Origin: Opitutaceae bacterium
GTDB lineage: Bacteria; Verrucomicrobiota; Verrucomicrobiia; Opitutales; Opitutaceae
Direction: 5' to 3'
DNA: 9,897 bases
NCBI GenBank assembly: GCA_020847775.1
Contig: JADLBI010000176.1
Location: 1-9,897, forward strand
In this document: positions 1 to 5,903 of the stretch, in pieces
Layout: each line of letters starts with the position of its first letter
Position numbering within the stretch: the stretch's first letter is position 1
Translations under genes and position numbers: made by a program
Notes under the pieces: model-generated
The model's database searches: none
What the model saw: the letters and a program-made list of their open reading frames with translations, nothing else
Told to the model about the DNA's origin: nothing

Positions 1-444
1 ACGCATCCCACTCCCTTCGAGCAATTGACCGACAACGTGCTCATGACGGTGCGCACCCTCGCCAGCCTCATCAACCCGCAATCCGACATCGGCCTCTCCA
101 AAATGTCCGGCCCCGTCGGCATCGTGCGCATCTTGCACAGCGCCGCGCAAGTCGGCCTAACCGCCGTCATCATGTTCACCATCTTGATCAACGTGAACCT
201 CGCCATCTTCAACCTGCTGCCGATCCCCGTGCTCGACGGCGGCCAGATGCTCTTCGCCACCATCGCCCGGCTGCGCGGCCGCGCCCTGCCCACCAACTTC
301 ATCGCGGCCACCCAAAGCGCCTTCGTGCTCCTGCTCTTCGGCATGATGATTTACGTGACAGTATTCGGCGACATCCGCCGCCTCTTCCGCGACATCCGCG
401 GTGAGAAACCCGCCGCCACCGCCCCGGCCGACGCCGGCGAGTAA
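1..444 (+). CDS. rseP: RseP-type site-2 zinc metalloprotease, C-terminal part (gene starts before the window)
   Basis: The frame is open from base 1 and gives 147 residues up to TAA at 442-444; the TTG at 25 is internal, not the start. The segment NLLPIPVLDGGQMLF is the second conserved motif of the M50/site-2 protease family, whose Asp is a zinc ligand; the HExxH motif lies before the window. Before it is a SGPVGIV segment, as in RseP between the PDZ domains and the last helices. Two hydrophobic stretches (about VGLTAVIMFTILINVNLAIFN and SAFVLLLFGMMIYVTVF) fit the last membrane spans, followed by a short charged tail. The family cleaves anti-sigma factors and signal-peptide remnants inside the inner membrane. 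ispG lies 174 bp downstream on the same strand; in many bacteria rseP stands beside isoprenoid genes, often with dxr before it. Family call is firm; the symbol rests on context. Confidence 0.9.
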   Translation, partial: THPTPFEQLTDNVLMTVRTLASLINPQSDIGLSKMSGPVGIVRILHSAAQVGLTAVIMFTILINVNLAIFNLLPIPVLDGGQMLFATIARLRGRALPTNFIAATQSAFVLLLFGMMIYVTVFGDIRRLFRDIRGEKPAATAPADAGE

Positions 445-455
445 ATTTGTCGGTA

Positions 456-495
456 GCCGCGCTTGAGTCCCGCGGATGCGGGACGAAAGCGTGGC
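456..495. repeat. 40-nt palindromic hairpin element after rseP
   Basis: Arms 456-464 and 487-495 pair over 9 positions with one G-T wobble (459/492). Then comes a symmetric GA/GA internal loop (465-466, 485-486), then a perfect 7-bp stem GTCCCGC (467-473) with GCGGGAC (478-484) around a GGAT loop. It begins 11 nt after the rseP stop codon. There is no T-run after it, so it is not a classical intrinsic terminator; it may be a REP-like dispersed element or a 3' mRNA stabiliser. Confidence 0.75.
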
Positions 496-496
496 A

Positions 497-575
497 GGAA
501 TCCCCCGCACTTGCCACCCGTCGCCGAGCCTATGGAGGACGCGTCGGAATCCCCGCCCCAGACGCACTTGCCACC
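497..575. repeat. Imperfect direct repeat in the rseP-ispG gap
   Basis: GGAATCCCC occurs at 497-505 and 546-554, and CGCACTTGCCACC at 506-518 and 563-575. The second copy has 8 extra bases between the two blocks. The first copy also forms a 6-bp inverted repeat, GTGGCA (491-496) with TGCCAC (512-517). No coding potential seen. Confidence 0.6.
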
Positions 576-577
576 GA

Positions 578-605
578 CTCCTGACTCCTGAATTCTGATT
601 CCTGC
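578..605. repeat. Tandem 7-bp repeats (CTCCTGA-like) upstream of ispG
   Basis: Four consecutive heptamers, CTCCTGA, CTCCTGA, ATTCTGA and TTCCTGC, end 13 nt before the ispG start codon, where a ribosome-binding site or 5' leader would lie. Confidence 0.6.
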
Positions 606-618
606 ATTTATTTCAATC

Positions 619-2619
619 ATGTCTTATTGCGCCTCCCGTTTTCGCACCATCCGTCGACAGACCCATGAGGTCTTGATCGGCCGCGTCGGCGTGGGCGGGG
701 CCAATCCCGTGCGCATCCAGTCGATGACCACCAGCGACACGCAGGACGTCGCCGCCACGGTGCGCCAATGCATCGCCCTCGCCGAAGTGGGTTGCGAAAT
801 CGTGCGCATCACCGCGCCCAACGTCGCAGCGGCGCAGTGCCTCAAGCCCATCCGCGCGCAATTCTCCGCGGCCGGCTTTAGCCACATTCCCCTCGTGGCC
901 GACATCCATTTTCTGCCCTCGGCGGCGATGGAGGCGGTCGAGCACGTCGAAAAAATCCGCGTCAACCCTGGCAACTACGCCGACAAGAAAAAATTCGCGG
1001 TCCTCGAATACAGCGACGCGGACTACGAGCGCGAATTGCAGCGCCTCCACGACTCCTTTTCCCCGCTGGTCAAACGCGCCAAGACCCTCGGCCGCGCCAT
1101 CCGCATCGGCACCAATCACGGCTCGCTTTCCGACCGCATCATGAACCGCTACGGCGACACACCGCTCGGCATGGTGGAGAGTGCGCTTGAGTTTCTGCGC
1201 ATCGCCGAATCCCACGGGTTCAAGCAAACCATCCTGTCGATGAAGGCCTCGAACCCGAAGGTCATGATCCAGGCCTACCGCCTGCTCGTGCAACGCATGG
1301 CGCGGGAGGGCATGCACTACCCGCTGCACCTCGGCGTGACCGAGGCCGGCGACGGAGAAGACGGCCGCATCAAAGGCGCCATCGGCATCGGCACCCTGCT
1401 CTACGATGGCCTCGGCGACACCATCCGCGTCTCGCTCACCGAAGATTCGGTTTACGAAATTCCTGTGGCCCAAGCCATCGCCGCCAAAGCGCACGCGCTT
1501 TGGCAAATCCCAAATCGCAAATCCCAAATCCCAAATTCCGACTCGATCGATCCGTATCACTTCCTGCGCCGCGAAACCAACCTACTACACCTCGGCGCCC
1601 GCGTGACAATCGGCCCGGAGCACCCACCGGCCGTGCTCGTGCGCTTACCCTCGGTCGCTGCTCTGCCCGCGGCCAACCAGAGCTTTCGTTCCGCGCGTCT
1701 GGCTGACACGCCGGTCGAGGGCGTCATCGTTCCAATCATCAGCACTGCCGAGCTCGGCGCTTTGCGCGATTTGCCCGGCGCGTTCACCGTATTGGAACTC
1801 GCTGCCAACCTCAGCACCACAGACTTGGCGGAGTCTGCCCTGCCATCAGGCACGGTGCTGCTGCGTGAATTCGCCGCCGCGGAGCCCGACACCCTCGCCG
1901 CCTTTATCCGCTTGGTGCGCGAAAAAAATCTCAAGCTCGCGCTCAACTGTCCGCCCTCCACCGTCACCGCTCTGGGTGAGACATTGCACGAGTGGGGCGA
2001 CGAACGTCTCATTTTCACGCTGAGCGCCACGCCAGAGGACTGTTCACACGCCTTGGGTGGCTACCGCCGATTGGCCGAAGCGCTGCGTACCATCGGCTTC
2101 CGCGCGCCGATCTGGATTCGCAACACCGTGGCCACCGCCGTAACGACGCGGACCGATTTTCTCTCCCGCCTGATCGACGCCGCCGTGCTAACCGGTGGGC
2201 TGCTGGGTGACGGCGTGGGCGACCTTGTCAGCATCGAAACCGAGGCCGACCCGTTACGTTCGCTAAAGCTCGCCTATAACGTCCTGCAAGGCGCCGGCGC
2301 GCGCACCACCAAGACCGAATTCGTCGCCTGCCCAAGTTGCGGCCGCACGTTGTTCGATCTGCAAACCACCACGCAGCGCATTCGCGCCAAGACCGGCCAC
2401 CTCAAGGGCGTGAAGCTCGCCATCATGGGCTGCATCGTCAACGGCCCCGGGGAAATGGCCGATGCCGACTTCGGCTACGTCGGCGGCGCGCCAGGCAAGA
2501 TCAATCTCTACGTCGGCAAACAGTGCGTACAATACAACATCCCGCAGGCCGAGGCCGACGATCGCTTGATCGCGCTCCTCAAGGAACACGGCCGCTGGTT
2601 CGAGCCGCCGGCGGAATGA
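619..2619 (+). CDS. ispG: 4-hydroxy-3-methylbut-2-enyl diphosphate synthase (IspG/GcpE), long form
   Basis: IspG converts 2-C-methyl-D-erythritol 2,4-cyclodiphosphate to HMBPP, the penultimate step of the MEP isoprenoid pathway, with a [4Fe-4S] cluster fed by ferredoxin or flavodoxin. The 666 residues match the long form known from plants, chlamydiae and Bacteroidota: an N-terminal TIM barrel (about 10-290, with VRIQSMTTSDT at 31-41 and RVNPGNY at 114-120), an inserted domain (about 310-555), and the C-terminal cluster domain. Cluster ligands are visible: C571 and C574 (CPSC), C605 (MGCIVNGPGE) and E612. ATG 619 is chosen because YCASRFRTIRRQT follows at once, as in other long forms. No Shine-Dalgarno sequence is seen. 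Residues 296-307, joining barrel and insert, are encoded by a tandem heptamer tract. Intact. Confidence 0.97.
   Translation: MSYCASRFRTIRRQTHEVLIGRVGVGGANPVRIQSMTTSDTQDVAATVRQCIALAEVGCEIVRITAPNVAAAQCLKPIRAQFSAAGFSHIPLVADIHFLPSAAMEAVEHVEKIRVNPGNYADKKKFAVLEYSDADYERELQRLHDSFSPLVKRAKTLGRAIRIGTNHGSLSDRIMNRYGDTPLGMVESALEFLRIAESHGFKQTILSMKASNPKVMIQAYRLLVQRMAREGMHYPLHLGVTEAGDGEDGRIKGAIGIGTLLYDGLGDTIRVSLTEDSVYEIPVAQAIAAKAHALWQIPNRKSQIPNSDSIDPYHFLRRETNLLHLGARVTIGPEHPPAVLVRLPSVAALPAANQSFRSARLADTPVEGVIVPIISTAELGALRDLPGAFTVLELAANLSTTDLAESALPSGTVLLREFAAAEPDTLAAFIRLVREKNLKLALNCPPSTVTALGETLHEWGDERLIFTLSATPEDCSHALGGYRRLAEALRTIGFRAPIWIRNTVATAVTTRTDFLSRLIDAAVLTGGLLGDGVGDLVSIETEADPLRSLKLAYNVLQGAGARTTKTEFVACPSCGRTLFDLQTTTQRIRAKTGHLKGVKLAIMGCIVNGPGEMADADFGYVGGAPGKINLYVGKQCVQYNIPQAEADDRLIALLKEHGRWFEPPAE
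1504..1538. repeat. Five tandem heptamers (CAAATCC-type) inside ispG
   Basis: Units are CAAATCC, CAAATCG, CAAATCC, CAAATCC and CAAATTC, with no gaps. Since 7 nt is out of phase with codons, the protein repeats every 21 nt (QIPNRKS then QIPNS, residues 296-307). The tract lies between the end of the TIM barrel and the insert domain, where a loop should tolerate length change. Confidence 0.85.
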
Positions 2620-2661
2620 CGCGCGCGCCACGTATCCATTTTTTCACGCTCGCGCCGGTTT

Positions 2662-2671
2662 GACATATGTC
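2662..2671. promoter_or_regulatory. Palindrome GACATATGTC
   Basis: A perfect 10-bp palindrome preceded by TTT, 43 bp after the ispG stop. A shorter version with the same TTT prefix lies at 2918-2925. It could be an operator half-site pair; nothing in the sequence names the regulator. Confidence 0.3.
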
Positions 2672-2786
2672 CCGCCTCTGAAACCAACCGCTGCGACTGT
2701 AACCGGCCAAAAACTACGTTTACGGGCGCAGAATTATCCGCTCATTCAGGCAACATAAAAATGACAAAAGTTGTGCCCAAAATTGA

Positions 2787-2795
2787 TGTGAACAA
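2787..2795 (-). promoter_or_regulatory. Possible DnaA box (TTGTTCACA)
   Basis: On the minus strand this reads TTGTTCACA, one mismatch from TTATNCACA. It lies inside the AT-rich stretch upstream of dnaA. Confidence 0.35.
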
Positions 2796-2807
2796 GTTGT
2801 CGGGAAG

Positions 2808-2836
2808 TTGACCTTGAAATGAATTTAGGCTTTACC
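2808..2836 (+). promoter_or_regulatory. Candidate sigma-70-type promoter for dnaA
   Basis: TTGACC (2808-2813), a 17-bp spacer, then TTTACC (2831-2836). The -35 matches 5 of 6 consensus bases, the -10 only 3 of 6. It would give a leader of about 260 nt before dnaA, so another promoter closer to the gene may exist. Confidence 0.3.
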
Positions 2837-2917
2837 GTTACTCTGCCCGTCAGCCCGCCGTTTTCCCCGTCGGTCGTTCTTTCCCACGTCATCCGAGTCT
2901 CCTCCCTTCACTACTTT

Positions 2918-2925
2918 GACATGTC
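2918..2925. promoter_or_regulatory. Palindrome GACATGTC
   Basis: A perfect 8-bp palindrome preceded by TTT. Compared with 2662-2671 it lacks the two central bases (TA). About 180 bp before the dnaA start. Confidence 0.25.
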
Positions 2926-3069
2926 CACGCGCTATCCCTCAGACATCAACCACTTGCAAAACAAGCCTACCCCTTCACCCCCCGCTTGATGTCGATTTAC
3001 ACCTTTCGCATAACCAGAGGGCCTGAAGCTGGAGAGTCACGACGTGGAAATTGTTCCGCCGACATCAAA

Positions 3070-3078
3070 TGTGAATAA
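3070..3078 (-). promoter_or_regulatory. DnaA box (TTATTCACA)
   Basis: On the minus strand this reads TTATTCACA, a full match to the TTATNCACA consensus, 24 bp before the dnaA start codon. A single box so close to the start suits repression of dnaA by its own product as well as an origin role. Confidence 0.5.
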
Positions 3079-3102
3079 ACTCAGCCCTTCCCCTCTCTGT
3101 CC

Positions 3103-4488
3103 ATGTCTTCAACGTCCCTCACTCCCAGCCTCTGGGAGACCGTAAAATGTGATTTCAAGGAGCTCTTCCCCGAGGAAGTCTTCAAGATGTGGTTTGAGCC
3201 CTTGCTGTGCCTCGAAACCACCGAGGAAAGCATCACGCTAGGCGTGCCCAACGACTTTGCCGCCATTTGGATTCACGACAACTACCTCGACCTGATCACC
3301 CAGCGCCTGCGCCTAAACGCCGGTCGCATGGTCAACGTCGCGCTCAAGAAATCCAGCCACGCCGCACGCACCGCCGCTCCCGTTGAAGCTCCCGCCGCCG
3401 AGACCGCCAAGACTCGCGCCCACACCGCGCGCCGCCCCGGCCGCCTCGACGAACGCATCCTAGCCAACGCGAGTCTCAACCCACGTAACACATTTGAGAC
3501 CTTCGTCGTCGGCTCCAATAACCAGATGGCGCACGCCGCCGCGATGGCCGTCGCCCAAGCCCCCGCGCAGGCCTACAACCCCCTCTTCCTCTACGGCGAC
3601 ACCGGGCTGGGCAAGACCCACCTCATGCACGCCATCGGCCACGCGATCTTGCAGCGCCGACCCGAGACGCGCGTCGCCTACCTCTCGACGGAAAAATTCA
3701 CCAACGAGTTCATTCAGGCGCTGCAGGAAAACAGCCTGACCAAGTTCCGCCAGCGCTACCGCCACGCCGACGTGCTCCTACTCGACGACGTGCAGTTCCT
3801 CGCCGGCAAGGAGCGCATTCAGGAGGAGTTTTTCCACACCTTCAACGACCTCTTCGAATCCGGTAAACAGATCGTCCTCTCCAGCGACCGCCGCGCCAGT
3901 GAGATTCAAAAACTCGAAGCCCGCCTCGTCTCCCGCTTCGAGTGGGGCCTGCCCGCCGACATCCAGGCGCCCGACTTCGAGACCCGCATCGCTATTCTCC
4001 GCACCAAGGCCGCCAGCCTCAAGACCGACGTGCCAGAACCCATCGTCACCTTCATCGCGCAGCACATCTCGCGCAACGTCCGCCGACTCGAAGGCGCGCT
4101 CATCAAAGTCAGCAGCTACGCCGCCCTCACCGGCCGCCAGCTCGATCTACCGACCACCGAAAACCTCCTGCAAGACGTGCTCATGGAGCAGGCGCAAAAC
4201 GTCCTCACCATCGAAACTATCCAGAAAAAAGTCGCCGACCATTTCCAGATCCGCCACAGCGATATGACCAGCAAGCGTCGGCCCAACAACATCGCCATCC
4301 CGCGTCAGATCGCCATGTATCTATCCCGCACGCTGACCAAGCACTCTTTGCAGGACATCGGCGACGCCTTTGGCGGCCGCGACCACGGCACCGTCATCCA
4401 CGCCTGCAAACAGGTGGACAACCTGATGGAGCAGGACAACGGCATGCGCGGCAGCATCGAGTTCCTGCGCGCGCAGCTCTCGCGCTGA
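3103..4488 (+). CDS. dnaA: Chromosomal replication initiator protein DnaA
   Basis: DnaA binds DnaA boxes at the origin, forms an ATP-dependent filament that melts DNA and helps load the helicase, and also acts as a transcription factor. All four domains are visible in 461 residues: domain I (about 8-80, starting LWETVKCDF), a variable Ala/Pro-rich domain II (about 82-115), the AAA+ domain III with Walker A GDTGLGKT (165-172), Walker B LLLDD (225-229), sensor 1 IVLSSDR (257-263), the RLVSRFEWG arginine-finger segment (274-282) and sensor 2 region NVRRLEGAL (325-333), and the DNA-binding domain IV with signature GGRDHGTVIHACKQV (424-438). Length is normal. ATG 3103 fits domain I; a pyrimidine-rich tract instead of a Shine-Dalgarno sequence precedes it. 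It is followed by a protein of unknown function, not by dnaN. Confidence 0.98.
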   Translation: MSSTSLTPSLWETVKCDFKELFPEEVFKMWFEPLLCLETTEESITLGVPNDFAAIWIHDNYLDLITQRLRLNAGRMVNVALKKSSHAARTAAPVEAPAAETAKTRAHTARRPGRLDERILANASLNPRNTFETFVVGSNNQMAHAAAMAVAQAPAQAYNPLFLYGDTGLGKTHLMHAIGHAILQRRPETRVAYLSTEKFTNEFIQALQENSLTKFRQRYRHADVLLLDDVQFLAGKERIQEEFFHTFNDLFESGKQIVLSSDRRASEIQKLEARLVSRFEWGLPADIQAPDFETRIAILRTKAASLKTDVPEPIVTFIAQHISRNVRRLEGALIKVSSYAALTGRQLDLPTTENLLQDVLMEQAQNVLTIETIQKKVADHFQIRHSDMTSKRRPNNIAIPRQIAMYLSRTLTKHSLQDIGDAFGGRDHGTVIHACKQVDNLMEQDNGMRGSIEFLRAQLSR

Positions 4489-4499
4489 TTTGCTTTTTT
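4469..4499 (+). terminator. Weak candidate terminator overlapping the dnaA stop codon
   Basis: GCGCG (4469-4473) pairs with CGCGC (4481-4485) around a 7-nt loop, just before the stop codon, and a run of six T follows at 4494-4499. The 8-nt gap between stem and T-run and the 5-bp stem make it poor, so readthrough into the next gene is plausible. Confidence 0.25.
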
Positions 4500-4548
4500 G
4501 CCGGTGGACGTATCGTGGTCCCCTGTGCCATGATGCACCACCATCGCC

Positions 4549-5061
4549 ATGAGCCTTACACCTGAGCAAACACAAGCCGTCGCCTCCTGGGTCGCCGCCG
4601 GGGACAACCTCTCCGCCGTGCAGAAAAAACTCCGGGAGGAATTCAACCTCTCCCTGACCTACAAGGATGTGCGCTTCCTCGTGGACGACCTCGAGCTCAC
4701 CCTCAAGGACAAACCCGCGCCCAAGGCCGATCTGAGCGATGTGACCAAGGCAGCGCCCGCCGCTCCTCCGCCCGCTCCTACCGATGCGCCGATTGACGAC
4801 GCTGCTGATGATCTCGACGACGCCCTCCCGCCTGACGGTGGCAGTGTGTCCGTCACTGTGGACGATGTCACCCTCATACCCGGGGCCATCGCCAGTGGCA
4901 CGGTGAAATTCAGCGATGGCGTCACCGGCAAATGGATTGTCGATCACCAAGGCCGCCCCGGTTTTACCGAAATCTCGCGCCCCGGCTACCGCCCCAGCCC
5001 GACCGACGGCCAAGCCTTCATGCAGCAACTCAGCCGCCAGCTCCAATCCCGCGGCATGTGA
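4549..5061 (+). CDS. Conserved-looking protein of unknown function, 170 aa
   Basis: I cannot assign a function. The protein has three parts: residues 1-55 are mostly helical and look like a small HTH-like unit (AGDNLSAVQKKLREEF followed by YKDVRFLVDDLEL); 56-105 is an Ala/Pro/Asp-rich, probably disordered, acidic linker; 106-170 is a compact domain with VTVDDVTLIPGAIASGTVKF, then WIVDHQGRPGF and a C-terminal helix. There is no signal peptide or membrane span, so it is probably cytoplasmic. It starts 60 bp after dnaA on the same strand with only a weak terminator between, so cotranscription is possible. From memory, similar proteins occur widely in Opitutales, but this is unverified. The ordered architecture and codon use like the neighbours support a real gene. 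Confidence 0.8.
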   Translation: MSLTPEQTQAVASWVAAGDNLSAVQKKLREEFNLSLTYKDVRFLVDDLELTLKDKPAPKADLSDVTKAAPAAPPPAPTDAPIDDAADDLDDALPPDGGSVSVTVDDVTLIPGAIASGTVKFSDGVTGKWIVDHQGRPGFTEISRPGYRPSPTDGQAFMQQLSRQLQSRGM

Positions 5062-5062
5062 C

Positions 5063-5092
5063 GGTCGGGGCGCGCTCCATGCGCAACCGACC
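5063..5092. repeat. GC-rich hairpin element right after a stop codon
   Basis: GGTCGG (5063-5068) pairs with CCGACC (5087-5092); after an internal loop (GGC against AA), GCGC (5072-5075) pairs with GCGC (5081-5084) around TCCAT. It starts one base after the stop of the preceding gene and lacks a T-run. A second, smaller GC stem-loop with one bulged base lies at 5139-5153, so the whole gap before the GrpB gene is structured. Confidence 0.6.
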
Positions 5093-5175
5093 TCGCTTGT
5101 AGCCTTCGCATCAGTGCTCTCCCGGATTTGCAGGTAAGGCCGGGCCTCCGGGCGCGCCGATCATTCGATCCCCCC

Positions 5176-5739
5176 ATGATCATAATCGAAGATTACAAAC
5201 CCGCCTGGCCCTCGGACTTTCGCGTCATCAAAGATGACTTGGCGCGCATCCTCGGGCGCAAAGCCCTGCGCATTGACCATATCGGTTCCACCGCCGTCCC
5301 CCATTTGGCCGCCAAGGACGTGATCGATGTCCAGGTCACCGTCGCGAGCCTCCTCTCCGACATTCCTGAGCTCATCAGCGCCGCCCACTACCGCTGGAAG
5401 CCCCACATCACTCACGACCACATCCCCGCAGGCATGCCAGCCGACAGCCAGCTCTGGACCAAGCTGTTTTTCAACGCTCCGCCCGATCAACGCAGCGCCA
5501 ACATTCATTTTCGGATCAGAGGAAATCCAAACCAACAATACCCGTTGCTCTTTCGCGACTACTTGAGAGTCCACCCGCGTTCCGCCCAATCCGTCGCGCT
5601 CATCAAGCGCCAACTGGCCAAGCATCATGGCGACGACGTCGAAACCTACTACGACATCAAAGATCCGGTCTACGATCTCATCTGGGACGCCGCCAACGAC
5701 TGGGCCCGGCAAACCCACTGGTCTCCCGATGGCTCCTGA
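5176..5739 (+). CDS. GrpB/UPF0157 family protein
   Basis: 187 residues. The N-terminus MIIIEDYKPAWPSDF and the segment IDHIGSTAVPHLAAKDVIDVQV (about residues 33-54) are the hallmarks of the GrpB/UPF0157 family, which has a nucleotidyltransferase-like fold; G-S with the downstream D-x-Q would correspond to the active-site region. The biochemical role of the family is not settled. ATG 5176 is preferred to a TTG at 5128 because family members begin with this I-x-x-Y-x-x-x-W motif and because 5128 would add 16 residues from the repeat-rich gap. No Shine-Dalgarno sequence (six C precede the ATG). The gene stands alone on the + strand between hairpin elements and the dioxygenase gene; no clear operon partner. 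Intact, with family-typical length. Confidence 0.88.
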   Translation: MIIIEDYKPAWPSDFRVIKDDLARILGRKALRIDHIGSTAVPHLAAKDVIDVQVTVASLLSDIPELISAAHYRWKPHITHDHIPAGMPADSQLWTKLFFNAPPDQRSANIHFRIRGNPNQQYPLLFRDYLRVHPRSAQSVALIKRQLAKHHGDDVETYYDIKDPVYDLIWDAANDWARQTHWSPDGS

Positions 5740-5792
5740 GCCAAAACCGCGCAACCACCCTTTCGTCTAGCAATGACCTAGACCGCGCCTCC

Positions 5793-5824
5793 CTCACTCC
5801 TCCACTCCCTCATTCCCCACCCCC
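5793..5824. repeat. Pyrimidine-rich tandem octamers at the dioxygenase gene start
   Basis: Four 8-bp units, CTCACTCC, TCCACTCC, CTCATTCC and CCACCCCC, in a longer stretch with almost no purines (5788-5850). The stretch occupies the place where the start codon of the next gene should be. Confidence 0.6.
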
Positions 5825-5903
5825 TCGCCCAAACCCGCCCAATCCCGCCCCCGCCAAAATCAGCGCCTTCTTCCACGAAAACGGTTACTACCACGCCCAG
5901 GGC

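Larger units (their letters stand above)
2620..3102. other. 483-bp non-coding region before dnaA; candidate origin or dnaA control region
   Basis: No convincing gene is present. Bases 2751-2830 contain 29 G/C of 80 (36%), far below the flanking genes. The region holds one good DnaA-box match (3070-3078), a near match (2787-2795), a weaker one TTATCCGCT (2734-2742), a candidate promoter (2808-2836), two palindromes built on GACAT (2662-2671, 2918-2925) and three copies of GACATCAA in both orientations (2942-2949, 2986-2993 inverted, 3061-3068). These features suit either oriC or DnaA autoregulation; I cannot decide which. Confidence 0.45.

Noticed and set aside
613..1560. A 315-codon minus-strand open frame across the first half of ispG
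   Set aside because: It lies wholly antisense to a firmly identified gene; long antisense frames are common in GC-rich DNA and the product has no family features. Its repeated I-W-D-L residues come from the heptamer tract.
2620..2660. Terminator after ispG
   Set aside because: There is a GC-rich stretch and a T-run, but the arms do not pair into a stem that ends at the T-run.
3942..4565. A 207-codon + strand frame overlapping dnaA
   Set aside because: It overlaps conserved DnaA domains in another frame and its product is low-complexity His/Arg/Pro-rich, as expected from frame-shifted GC-rich DNA.
4321..5046. A 241-codon minus-strand frame opposite the end of dnaA and the next gene
   Set aside because: It spans two + strand genes and a gap and shows no recognisable motif; the Gly/Val-rich composition is typical of an antisense shadow.
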